Shown: in pieces, positions 24,202-31,406 of the stretch
Layout of the letters: each line of letters begins with the position of its first letter
How positions within the stretch are numbered: position 1 is the stretch's first letter
Origin: Defluviitaleaceae bacterium
GTDB taxonomy: Bacteria; Bacillota; Clostridia; Lachnospirales; WRAX01
DNA length: 54,583 bases
Assembly (NCBI GenBank): GCA_009784615.1
Contig: WRBJ01000008.1
Span: forward strand, 1 to 54,583
Direction: 5' to 3'
Notes under the pieces: model-generated
Seen by the model: only the letters and a program-made list of their open reading frames with translations
Told to the model about the DNA's origin: nothing
The model's database searches: none
Position numbers and translations under genes: made by a program

Positions 24202-24232
24202 GAAAATCACCTCCTAAAAAATATTATCAAAC

Positions 24233-24727
24233 CTATAACCATTCAATAGTAATATCAACAATCTCCCAAGGGGTGTAATGAGTATGGTTGCGAAGTACCC
24301 CTCCTGTACACTGCCATTCTTCCCTATAAACATCTCTAAATCGAGCTTCAACTACCCTCATAATTGAAACACGTCCATCGCTATGAGTCGTTCTACTCTC
24401 CCGAACATTAGTTTGAAGAACAGAATATGCAACTATACGTGTAAGACCACAGCAATTAGGAGGTCCGTGTGCATTTAGCGGCGAAATTCCAGCTAAAGAT
24501 TGCAACATTTCATCAGTAAGAGTATAACCATTTAAAAGATATTCTAGTATATCCTCGGGAATATCATTTAATGATAGATGAAAGTCACAATCGGTAGACC
24601 CGAATATGTAGTCGTGCGCACAATCTACATCGTCACATTCAAAGTAAATTTCATCCGCTTGCGCCACAAACACAAATCCCACTACCATAATCATTGCCAA
24701 AAGGGCGGTTAAAGTCAATCTTTTCAT
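24233..24727 (-). CDS. Secreted Cys-containing hypothetical protein
   Basis: A 164-residue protein with a signal peptide (LTALLAMIMVVGFVFVAQA, cleavage before DEIYF). The mature part has about seven cysteines (YFECDDVDCAHDY, STDCDF, PPNCCG, EWQCTG), enough for disulfides or metal binding. Its segment SPLNAHGPPNCCG and mixed-polarity C-terminus do not match a family I know. It has its own promoter at 24748-24776 and a good GGAGGT site. It lies between hdrC and hdrA but on a separate transcript, so a functional link to them is unproven. Confidence 0.7.
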   Translation of the reverse strand: MKRLTLTALLAMIMVVGFVFVAQADEIYFECDDVDCAHDYIFGSTDCDFHLSLNDIPEDILEYLLNGYTLTDEMLQSLAGISPLNAHGPPNCCGLTRIVAYSVLQTNVRESRTTHSDGRVSIMRVVEARFRDVYREEWQCTGGVLRNHTHYTPWEIVDITIEWL

Positions 24728-24747
24728 TTTGTACCTCCATTTAAATT

Positions 24748-24776
24748 AGTATACTCGCAATATGTGCAATATGCAA
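24748..24776 (-). promoter_or_regulatory. Promoter of the secreted-protein pair
   Basis: On the minus strand: TTGCAT (24776-24771), a 17-bp spacer and TATACT (24753-24748). Three TTGC repeats (TTGCATA, TTGCACATA, TTGCGAGTA) cover the -35/spacer region. Confidence 0.6.
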
Positions 24777-24808
24777 GATTGGATTAATTATCAATACATT
24801 CTACAAAG

Positions 24809-24842
24809 CACCAAATTATTTATGCACAGTCATAATTTGGTG
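24809..24842. repeat. 11-bp perfect inverted repeat
   Basis: CACCAAATTAT (24809-24819) and its exact complement (24832-24842) with a 12-nt loop and no T-run. It overlaps the 3' half of the 15-codon mini-ORF on the minus strand. Confidence 0.6.
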
Positions 24843-24863
24843 CAGAAGCCCTTCATACATCAT
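24816..24863 (-). CDS. Possible 15-residue peptide behind a consensus promoter
   Basis: The frame MMYEGLLHQIMTVHK starts at 24863 after AGGGGAG (8-nt spacing) and ends with TAA at 24816, about 80 nt downstream of a near-perfect promoter (24942-24970). The stop lies inside an 11-bp inverted repeat. It could be a leader peptide for the downstream secreted protein, a small peptide gene, or chance within an untranslated small RNA. Confidence 0.3.
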   Translation of the reverse strand: MMYEGLLHQIMTVHK

Positions 24864-24941
24864 AGGCACCGCTCCCCTGTATTTTACTATACAACCTATA
24901 TGTAACTTTGCTGTATCAATGTAATATATTTCTATATCTAT

Positions 24942-24970
24942 ATTATAATACAGTTTATCAGCTGTGTCAA
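24942..24970 (-). promoter_or_regulatory. Consensus promoter with no annotated gene directly behind it
   Basis: On the minus strand: TTGACA (24970-24965), a 17-bp spacer and TATAAT (24947-24942), which is an exact SigA consensus. It begins about 45 bp past the hdrBC terminator and drives the region 24728-24935, where only a 15-codon frame and a hairpin are seen before the next promoter. Confidence 0.8.
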
Positions 24971-25014
24971 GCAAAATTTTCCACAAAATATTTTACTTTT
25001 CAACAAAATAAAAT

Positions 25015-25038
25015 ACAGGCGAACAATTGGTCGCCTGT
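25015..25038 (-). terminator. Terminator of hdrB-hdrC
   Basis: Minus-strand stem ACAGGCGA / TCGCCTGT with an 8-nt loop (25038-25015), followed by ATTTTATTTTG. hdrBC is therefore a separate transcript from hdrA. Confidence 0.85.
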
Positions 25039-25043
25039 AAGGA

Positions 25044-25433
25044 TTATAAATATTTTCTAAACGCCGCTATAATCAGCTGTTGCGGCATGTCTGGTTCTAA
25101 CATTGCTGACGCTTCTTCTATTGTTAGATGCTCCTGTCCCTTTGGTCGTATTGCCATTAATCTGGCGGCTTCTATTAGGTTTGCAGGCATAACACCACGT
25201 GGACAGCGTTGCACGCAAGCAAAGCAAGACAAGCATTGCCACAAGCTATTAGAGTTCAACAAGCTATCCACATCACCACGAGCTAAGTATGATACAAATT
25301 GGTGTGGCATAATATCCATATCTGCGGCGGATGGGCAAGCGGCACTACATCTGCCACATTTCATACATTTATTTATATCTGTGCCGCTTAACATTTCCAT
25401 TTGTTGCGGACGATACGCATTTAGATTATGCAT
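25044..25433 (-). CDS. hdrC: HdrC-type iron-sulfur subunit
   Basis: A 129-residue electron carrier between HdrA and HdrB. Two [4Fe-4S] motifs are visible: CMKCGRCSAACPSA (residues about 18-31) and CLSCFACVQRCPRGV (about 68-82), with the helical HdrC C-terminus. It overlaps the end of hdrB by 8 bp and is preceded by GGAGGT, so the two are co-translated. The length is slightly shorter than typical archaeal HdrC. Confidence 0.93.
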   Translation of the reverse strand: MHNLNAYRPQQMEMLSGTDINKCMKCGRCSAACPSAADMDIMPHQFVSYLARGDVDSLLNSNSLWQCLSCFACVQRCPRGVMPANLIEAARLMAIRPKGQEHLTIEEASAMLEPDMPQQLIIAAFRKYL

Positions 25434-26211
25434 TTTGTTCTACCTCCAATCCTAAGGCTTGGGCTAGTATTTTTGTGAAATATTCAATATTAACATTGGA
25501 TTGCTTTCCTACATTATAAGCACATAAAGGACAAGCAGTTATTAGCATTTCTGCACCTGATGATTGTACGTTTGCCAAAATATTATTGCACATTTTCGCC
25601 GCTTTTTCAGGTTGAGCCAAAGATATATAGCCCCCGCAACATTCGTTGCGCATTGCGTATTTTATAGGGGTTGCGCCTATCGCATTAATAAAATCTTCTA
25701 TTATTGTTGGGTTTTCTGCGTCATCAAAAGCCATAACGCCAGATGGTCGCAAAAGCATACAGCCATAATATGCACCAATTTTTACGCTTGTCATTGGATT
25801 GACAATTTTTTCACGAATTTTATCGAAACCTACATAATCACGCAAAACTTCAAAGTAATGAAGAACTTTTGCAGAGCCATCATATGCCAAATCTGGGTCA
25901 AAACGGGCTATCGTATCCCTAAATTCTTTGCTTACGATGGCATCATTATTAACACGTTTTAAAACGTGATGACAAGCCGAGCACATTGTTACAAGCGGAA
26001 TATTAGCTTGTGCGGCGGTTTTTAGCGCACGTATTGAAGGCAATTTTTGTGCAATAACATCCGTTCCTAATGGATAAACTGCACCGCAACATTGCCAATT
26101 TTCAATTTCAACAAGCTCAATCCCTAACGCCTGTGCCGACAAACGGGCGCAAATATCCAATTCTTTCGCCTTTGTGCTTAATGTGCAACCGGGATAATAG
26201 TAAAATTTCAT
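25426..26211 (-). CDS. hdrB: HdrB-type CCG-domain subunit
   Basis: A 261-residue protein with two complete CCG domains: YYYPGC, then WQCCGAVYP, then TMCSACHHVL; and YYGC, then NECCGGYIS, then TACPLCAYN. In HdrB the two CCG domains bind the noncubane [4Fe-4S] clusters that reduce heterodisulfide. In non-methanogens related proteins act on DsrC-type thiols or pass electrons to a partner. No DsrC is visible here, so the acceptor is probably the adjacent TfrAB-like pair or an unknown thiol. GGGAGAAG precedes the ATG. The promoter diverges from the flx-tfr operon. Confidence 0.94.
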   Translation of the reverse strand: MKFYYYPGCTLSTKAKELDICARLSAQALGIELVEIENWQCCGAVYPLGTDVIAQKLPSIRALKTAAQANIPLVTMCSACHHVLKRVNNDAIVSKEFRDTIARFDPDLAYDGSAKVLHYFEVLRDYVGFDKIREKIVNPMTSVKIGAYYGCMLLRPSGVMAFDDAENPTIIEDFINAIGATPIKYAMRNECCGGYISLAQPEKAAKMCNNILANVQSSGAEMLITACPLCAYNVGKQSNVNIEYFTKILAQALGLEVEQNA

Positions 26212-26239
26212 AATATCTTCTCCCTATATCAAAATATAG

Positions 26240-26268
26240 TTGTGATTTTTTTCACGTTGTGGTATACT
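26240..26268 (+). promoter_or_regulatory. Promoter of the flx-tfr operon
   Basis: -35 TTGTGA (26240-26245), a 17-bp spacer and extended -10 TGG-TATACT (TATACT 26263-26268), with a leader of about 35 nt to AGGGGA and the ATG. Confidence 0.75.
26241..26256. promoter_or_regulatory. Rex/CRP-like palindrome between hdrB and the flx-tfr operon
   Basis: TGTGA-N6-TCACG (26241-26256, preceded by T) is one base off the CRP core TGTGA-N6-TCACA and two bases off the Rex form TTGTGA-N6-TCACAA. It overlaps the -35/spacer of the rightward promoter and lies just downstream of the start predicted for hdrB. A repressor here could control both operons. An NADH-sensing Rex is the attractive reading, but the regulator is not in the window. 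Confidence 0.5.
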
Positions 26269-26269
26269 G

Positions 26270-26298
26270 AGTATAACAGAAAAATTTCGCTTTGTAAA
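26270..26298 (-). promoter_or_regulatory. Promoter of hdrBC
   Basis: On the minus strand: TTTACA (26298-26293), a 17-bp spacer and TATACT (26275-26270). It is back-to-back with the flx-tfr promoter. Confidence 0.65.
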
Positions 26299-26309
26299 GA
26301 GGGGATAAA

Positions 26310-27359
26310 ATGTATAAAATACTTTTAGAAGATTTGCCAAAATTGTATGCACAAATGGCGCAAAATGCGGATGTTTATATGCCTTTGCGTCGTGGTAACG
26401 AGCTTAATTTTGAAAAATGGAATAATGAGGCAATTGTAGATTTGGAAAGTTTAAAAACCGTAAATACGCCAAAAGACCTATTTTTGCCACAAATAGAAAA
26501 TCTTTATAGCTCGCAAGTGGTTGGCACAAAAATAAATATAGAAAATGTGCCTGTTTTTGACAAAACGGTGGTTTTGTTCGGCGTTAAGGCTTGCGACGTG
26601 CGAGCTATCGAGGTTTTAGACAATGTATATTTGCAAGGTGATTTTGTTGACGAATTTTATAAAGCACGTCGTGAAAAATCAATAATTATTTCTTTGGCTT
26701 GTAACACCCCTGCGAAAACTTGCTTTTGCAGTGCTTTTGACATTGACCCATCAAGTCCGCAAAGTGATGTAAGAACGTGGATTTGCAACGAATATATGTA
26801 TTTTGATTTTACAGACGAAAAACACGAAAAATATGAAAGATTTTACGATATGATAAAGGAATTTTTAACTGAAGCAGATGAAAGTGAAGTTGCACCACTT
26901 CAAAAAGAAATCCAAGAAAAAATCAACACCTTACCTTTTAGCGGCATTTGTTTAGAAAAATTTACGCCAGAAAATATGCTGTCAATCTTTAATTCAAGCG
27001 AATGGGAACATTTGTACCGCCCTTGTATTGGTTGCGGTACTTGCACATATTCCTGCCCAACATGTCAATGTTACGACATACGCGACCACCAATCCAAATG
27101 CGGCGGTATACTAAAATACCGTTGTTGGGATAGCTGTATGTACCCCGATTTTACACTAATGGCACACGGCAACCCACGCTTTACGCAAAAAGAGCGTTTC
27201 CGTCAGCGTTTTATGCACAAACTTTTGTATCATCCAGAAAAATATGACGGGCAGTTTGGCTGTGTTGGTTGCGGGCGTTGCGTCAACAAATGCCCTGTTT
27301 CATTAAATATTTTAAAAGTAATTAAAACAATCGGGGGTGACGAAAATGATACAAAATAA
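26310..27359 (+). CDS. AsrA/FlxB-like iron-sulfur protein
   Basis: A 349-residue dicluster ferredoxin-type protein related to anaerobic sulfite reductase subunit A and FlxB. The N-terminal 200 residues form the family's conserved domain (VVLFGVKACDVRAIEVLD; ACNTPAKTCFC). Two [4Fe-4S] motifs follow at C239/C242/C245/C249 and C318/C321/C324/C328, with extra cysteines (TCQC, KCGG, RCWDSC) between. It likely transfers electrons from the NAD(P)H-oxidising partner encoded next. There is no sulfite reductase catalytic subunit (AsrC) nearby, so sulfite reduction is unlikely. First gene of a five-gene operon. Confidence 0.88.
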   Translation: MYKILLEDLPKLYAQMAQNADVYMPLRRGNELNFEKWNNEAIVDLESLKTVNTPKDLFLPQIENLYSSQVVGTKINIENVPVFDKTVVLFGVKACDVRAIEVLDNVYLQGDFVDEFYKARREKSIIISLACNTPAKTCFCSAFDIDPSSPQSDVRTWICNEYMYFDFTDEKHEKYERFYDMIKEFLTEADESEVAPLQKEIQEKINTLPFSGICLEKFTPENMLSIFNSSEWEHLYRPCIGCGTCTYSCPTCQCYDIRDHQSKCGGILKYRCWDSCMYPDFTLMAHGNPRFTQKERFRQRFMHKLLYHPEKYDGQFGCVGCGRCVNKCPVSLNILKVIKTIGGDENDTK

Positions 27360-28179
27360 CGATAACCAAATCCCAATGGTGGGCATTATTACTGAAATTT
27401 TTGAAGAAACATCAGACGTTAAGACATTTAGGGTAGTAAATAGCAAAGGCGACAAGGCTTTTGACCATATGCCAGGACAATGTGCAATGTTAGGTGTACC
27501 AGGCGTTGGCGAAGCTATGTTTTCCATATCTTCATCACCCACCAACACAAAATTTATGGAATTTTCCATCAAGCGTGTTGGTGTGCTGACAGAATATTTG
27601 CATAAATTAGAACCAGGCGACCAAATAACCATCCGTGGACCATATGGCAACGCCTTCCCTGTTGATACTGCATTAAAAGGGCAAAACATACTATTTGTAG
27701 CAGGCGGCATTGCGCTTGCCCCGCTTCGCTCTGCAATTCGTTATGTTTTTGATAAGCGTGAAGATTATGGCTATGTAGACATCCTTTACGGGGCTCGTTC
27801 CCCAAAAGACCTTGTTTATAGAAGAGAAATAGAAAAATCTTGGACAGAAAAACCCAACACCAACGTGTTTTTAACAATCGACCGCCCGGATGAAGATTGG
27901 GACGGGCATATTGGCTTTGTCCCCGATTATTTCAAAAAAATTGGCTTTTCTACCGACAAAGTGGTCGTGGTTTGCGGTCCGCCGATTATGATAAAATTCG
28001 TACTAGCAATTCTTTTGGAAATGGGCTTCAAAAAAGAGCAGGTATTCACCACATTAGAACTACGTATGAAATGCGGCATAGGTAAATGCGGGCGTTGCAA
28101 TATAGGTCCAAAATACGTGTGTGTTGACGGTCCTGTGTTTAGGGTTGATGAACTTGACCATATTCCTGACGAATTCTAA
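27346..28179 (+). CDS. AsrB/FlxA-like NAD(P)H:FAD oxidoreductase
   Basis: A 277-residue ferredoxin-reductase-type flavoprotein. FAD domain: FSISSSPTNTKFMEFSIK and GPYGNAFPV. NAD domain: ILFVAGGIALAPLRSAI and CGPPIMIKF. C-terminal [2Fe-2S] site of the PyrK/AsrB type (CGIGKCGRC, then YVCVDGP). It should oxidise NADH and feed HdrA via the MvhD-like domain. GGGGGTGA (27333-27340) sets the start at ATG 27346; the GTG at 27337 lies inside that site. It overlaps the upstream gene by 14 bp. Confidence 0.9.
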   Translation: MIQNNDNQIPMVGIITEIFEETSDVKTFRVVNSKGDKAFDHMPGQCAMLGVPGVGEAMFSISSSPTNTKFMEFSIKRVGVLTEYLHKLEPGDQITIRGPYGNAFPVDTALKGQNILFVAGGIALAPLRSAIRYVFDKREDYGYVDILYGARSPKDLVYRREIEKSWTEKPNTNVFLTIDRPDEDWDGHIGFVPDYFKKIGFSTDKVVVVCGPPIMIKFVLAILLEMGFKKEQVFTTLELRMKCGIGKCGRCNIGPKYVCVDGPVFRVDELDHIPDEF

Positions 28180-28203
28180 TAACAATTACAAAGGAGAGAG
28201 AAT

Positions 28204-28878
28204 ATGCAAGAAATAGCAAATGTTTATTTTGATGGCAAACATTACCAAGTACCTGCCGACTTAACAATTATGACGGCAATGGAATATTGCGGTTATCAGC
28301 TAAAGCGTGGTTGCGGTTGCCGCCACGGCTTTTGCGGAGCTTGTGCCACAGTATACCGCATTGTAGGCGAAAACCGCCCGCATTTTGCACTAAGCTGTCA
28401 AACAAAAGTGGAAGACGGGATGTACATAGCCACCCTGCCCTTTTTCCCGCTTAACCACAAAATTTACGACATCAGCAAAATCAAACCAACCGATAATATA
28501 ATGATGGAATTTTTTCCCGAAATTTACGCCTGTGTTGGCTGCGGAGCTTGCACAAAATCCTGCTCACGTTCGTTAAATGTTATGCAATATATTGCATATG
28601 CAAAACGTGGCGATTTGGAAGCCTGTGCCCACGAAAGTTTTGACTGCGTAGCGTGCGGCATATGTTCGGCACGTTGTCCTGCCAACATATCCCATAATCT
28701 TGTAGGTCTGTTAGCTCGCCGTCTAACAGGCAAATATATAACTCCCGAAGCGGCACATAATACCGAACGTGTAAATGCCATTTCAAACGGCGAATTTGAT
28801 AAAGATATGGACGAACTTATGGCAAAATCTGTTGAAGAAATTAAAGAAATGTACGATAACCGAGAAATTGAAAAGTAG
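28204..28878 (+). CDS. TfrB/FrdB-like iron-sulfur subunit
   Basis: A 224-residue protein. Residues 1-90 are a plant-type ferredoxin domain with [2Fe-2S] cysteines C39/C44/C47/C65 (CRHGFCGAC...SC). Residues 100-170 carry two regular [4Fe-4S] motifs, C110-x2-C-x2-C-x3-C and C148-x2-C-x2-C-x3-C-P. FrdB/SdhB proteins usually hold one 4Fe and one 3Fe cluster; here both look like 4Fe sites, as in TfrB of methanogen thiol:fumarate reductase. TfrB also has an HdrB-type C-terminal half, absent here and supplied by separate HdrB. It links HdrABC electrons to the flavoprotein encoded next. Confidence 0.85.
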   Translation: MQEIANVYFDGKHYQVPADLTIMTAMEYCGYQLKRGCGCRHGFCGACATVYRIVGENRPHFALSCQTKVEDGMYIATLPFFPLNHKIYDISKIKPTDNIMMEFFPEIYACVGCGACTKSCSRSLNVMQYIAYAKRGDLEACAHESFDCVACGICSARCPANISHNLVGLLARRLTGKYITPEAAHNTERVNAISNGEFDKDMDELMAKSVEEIKEMYDNREIEK

Positions 28879-28901
28879 CAATTATAGGAGGACTATATAA
28901 A

Positions 28902-30527
28902 ATGCAAACACCCTTTTTACCACATATGCTAGAATCTATAAAAGCAGTGGAGGCATCCCGTGCAGAACGTTTTGAAACCGAGCCACGCCGTATGGATGCT
29001 GACGAAAAAACGGCTTTATTGCAAGAATTTCATCCTGATTATGGGGATAATGGGTTTGACACAATAAAAATCGGCGCAAACACAGGTGAAAAAGCTCCGA
29101 AAGAGCTTGTAGAGTTGCTACATTCAAAATCCAAAATTTCGGATGTTAACATTAATTTAGACAATATAGAATTTGATGTGGATGTACTTATTATCGGCGG
29201 CGGTGCGGCAGGTGCTTCAGCGGCTATAGAAGCGCATAATGCTGGGCAAAATGTAATGATTGTTACCAAGCTACGTATGGGCGACAGCAATTCGATGATG
29301 GCTGAAGGCGGTATTCAAGCGGCAGATAAAGAAAACGACAGTCCAATGCAACATTACCTAGACAGCTTTGGCGGCGGTCATTATAAAAACAAACCCGAAC
29401 TTTTACGACGCTTAGTTATGGATGGCCCAAAGTCTATAAAATGGCTTAACGAACTAGGTGTTATGTTTGATAAACACGAAGACGGCACAATGTGGACTTT
29501 CCCTGGCGGCGGCTTATCCCGCAAACGTTTGCACGCCTGTGCGGATTATACCGGTGCAGAGATAACCCGTGTTTTAAAAGACGAAGTACAAAATTTAGGC
29601 ATAGAAATTGCAGAATTTACAGCGGCATTAGAGCTTATTTTAGATGAAGAAGGCAAAGTGGCGGGTGCAGTGCTTGTTAATATGCTTACTGGCGAATATT
29701 TGGTTGCTCGTGCAAAAACTGTAATTATGGCAACTGGCGGCGCAGGTCGTATGCATTACCACGGCTTCCCCACCACCAACCATTACGGAGCAACAGCCGA
29801 TGGACTTGTAATGGCATACCGTGCTGGTTGCAATCTACTTTATCAAGATACCATCCAATACCATCCATCGGGTGCGGCTTTCCCTTCACAGCTTTTTGGT
29901 GCGCTTGTTACAGAAAAAGTGCGCTCTATCGGTGCTCAATTACTAAACATAGATGGCGAGGCTTTCGTTCATCCGCTAGAAACCCGTGATGTGGCGGCTT
30001 CTGCCATTATACGTGAATGTGGTGTGCGTGAAAAAGGCATTGCAACAGGGCAAGGCAACGGCGTTTGGCTTGATACACCGCTTATTGAAATGATTCACGG
30101 CGAAGGCAAAATCGAATCCGCCATACCCGGTATGTTGCGTATGTTTTTAAACTATGGTATGGATTTACGCAAAACCCCAATTTTAGTTTACCCATCCTTC
30201 CATTATCAAAACGGCGGCGTAGAAATTGAAAATGACGGCAATACAAAGCATATTCCAAACTTATTTATAGCAGGCGAAGCCGCAGGTGGCATACACGGCA
30301 GAAACCGCCTTTTGGGCAACTCTATGCTTGATGTTATCGTTTTCGGGCGTTTAACAGGGCAAAAAGCCGCACAAATGGCAAAATCAACCACCACGGGCAA
30401 ATTATTTTTAAACCACATTAAAACATATGAAGGTAAAATAAACGAAGCAGGTGTCGACACAGGCAAATTATCGCCAATTCTTCTGCCAAAATATACACGT
30501 GATGTTAACGAAGCAAGGGTTGTATAG
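28902..30527 (+). CDS. Fumarate-reductase-type flavoprotein (TfrA-like)
   Basis: A 541-residue flavoprotein of the fumarate reductase/succinate dehydrogenase/aspartate oxidase family. The FAD loop is IIGGGAAGASAAIEA (97-111). The dicarboxylate site is intact: His321 (HPSG), Thr337-Glu338, Arg341, Arg362 (ETRDV, the proton-delivery Arg), His434 (FHYQNGG) and Arg469 (NRLLGNS). The covalent-FAD histidine is replaced by Asn130 (GDSNSMMAEGG), so FAD is probably non-covalent. The long helical C-terminal domain of membrane SdhA/FrdA is missing, and an unusual 90-residue N-terminal extension is present. No membrane anchor gene follows. Predicted soluble fumarate or enoate reductase. Confidence 0.87.
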   Translation: MQTPFLPHMLESIKAVEASRAERFETEPRRMDADEKTALLQEFHPDYGDNGFDTIKIGANTGEKAPKELVELLHSKSKISDVNINLDNIEFDVDVLIIGGGAAGASAAIEAHNAGQNVMIVTKLRMGDSNSMMAEGGIQAADKENDSPMQHYLDSFGGGHYKNKPELLRRLVMDGPKSIKWLNELGVMFDKHEDGTMWTFPGGGLSRKRLHACADYTGAEITRVLKDEVQNLGIEIAEFTAALELILDEEGKVAGAVLVNMLTGEYLVARAKTVIMATGGAGRMHYHGFPTTNHYGATADGLVMAYRAGCNLLYQDTIQYHPSGAAFPSQLFGALVTEKVRSIGAQLLNIDGEAFVHPLETRDVAASAIIRECGVREKGIATGQGNGVWLDTPLIEMIHGEGKIESAIPGMLRMFLNYGMDLRKTPILVYPSFHYQNGGVEIENDGNTKHIPNLFIAGEAAGGIHGRNRLLGNSMLDVIVFGRLTGQKAAQMAKSTTTGKLFLNHIKTYEGKINEAGVDTGKLSPILLPKYTRDVNEARVV

Positions 30528-30579
30528 CGTCCTTAGAGCGTCCTTAGCAAAATATAAAGGTAGTGCTAGAGGTGGTCAA

Positions 30580-31398
30580 ATGCATCAAAATGATATTGAC
30601 TTAATTTTATCCAAGCGTCATATCAATGGCGGGGACTATTGGGCTACTGTCGACGGACGTTTAGGCAAAGGCTCACCATTTTCCACATATTGTGCAGGCA
30701 TTATGTTGCTAGAGCTTGGTATGCTACCCAACGACCCAATTTTACAGCAGGTTGCCAAAATGTTTTTTGCCATTTGGATGGAAGATGGGCGGTTTAAACT
30801 ATATCCAACCGGCGGAATTTACCCCTGCCAAACAGCCTATGCAACTAACTTGCTTTGTCGTATGGGATATGTAAATGACGAGCGTATTCAAAAAACATTA
30901 CATCACTTTCTTGACACGACTTATACCGACGGCGGTTGGCGTTGCAATAAATTTTCTTTTTGTCGTGGTCCAGAAACGGAATATTCCAACCCTATGCCAA
31001 CGCTTAATATTCTTGACGCTTTTAGATATAGCGACTATTTAAACAAGGAATCAAAACTTGATAATGCTGTAGAATTTTTGCTTATGCATTGGGAAATTAA
31101 AAAGCCCATCGGCCCCTGCCAATACGGTATCGGTTCGCGTTTTATGCAAATCGAGCTTCCGTTGTGGAATTATAATTTGTTATATTATGTTTATGTATTA
31201 TCATTTTACAATAAAGCCAAACAAGACGAACGTTTTTTGGAAGCTCTAAACGCTTTAACCAACAAGCTCGTAGACGACAAAATCATTGTAGAGCGTCATT
31301 CACCAAAGCTCAAAGGCTTTAATTTCTGTGAAAAAGGCAAGCCCAGCGAGCTTGCCACAAAATACTATAACGAAATTATAGAGCGTAAAAATTTATAA
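30580..31398 (+). CDS. Prenyltransferase/squalene-cyclase-repeat protein
   Basis: A 272-residue alpha/alpha-toroid-type protein, with repeats resembling the terpene-cyclase and protein-prenyltransferase superfamily (GGDYWATVDGRLG; ARGG-like turns; TYTDGGWRCNKFSF; GPCQYGIGSRF). It lacks a recognisable DxDD cyclase motif and is half the length of a squalene-hopene cyclase, so enzymatic cyclisation is unlikely. GAGGTGG before ATG 30580 rules out the longer frame from 30451, which overlaps the flavoprotein gene. It is last in the flx-tfr operon, so a role with that complex is inferred; substrate or partner unknown. Confidence 0.68.
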   Translation: MHQNDIDLILSKRHINGGDYWATVDGRLGKGSPFSTYCAGIMLLELGMLPNDPILQQVAKMFFAIWMEDGRFKLYPTGGIYPCQTAYATNLLCRMGYVNDERIQKTLHHFLDTTYTDGGWRCNKFSFCRGPETEYSNPMPTLNILDAFRYSDYLNKESKLDNAVEFLLMHWEIKKPIGPCQYGIGSRFMQIELPLWNYNLLYYVYVLSFYNKAKQDERFLEALNALTNKLVDDKIIVERHSPKLKGFNFCEKGKPSELATKYYNEIIERKNL

Positions 31399-31406
31399 AC
31401 CACTTA

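Noticed and set aside
26310-28179. Anaerobic sulfite reductase (asrABC)
   Set aside because: AsrA- and AsrB-like proteins are present but no AsrC sirohaem subunit is encoded near; the neighbours are hdr and tfr genes, so the Flx reading fits better.
28204-30527. Membrane succinate dehydrogenase/fumarate reductase
   Set aside because: No membrane anchor subunit gene, no covalent-FAD His, and the iron-sulfur subunit lacks the 3Fe-type pattern.
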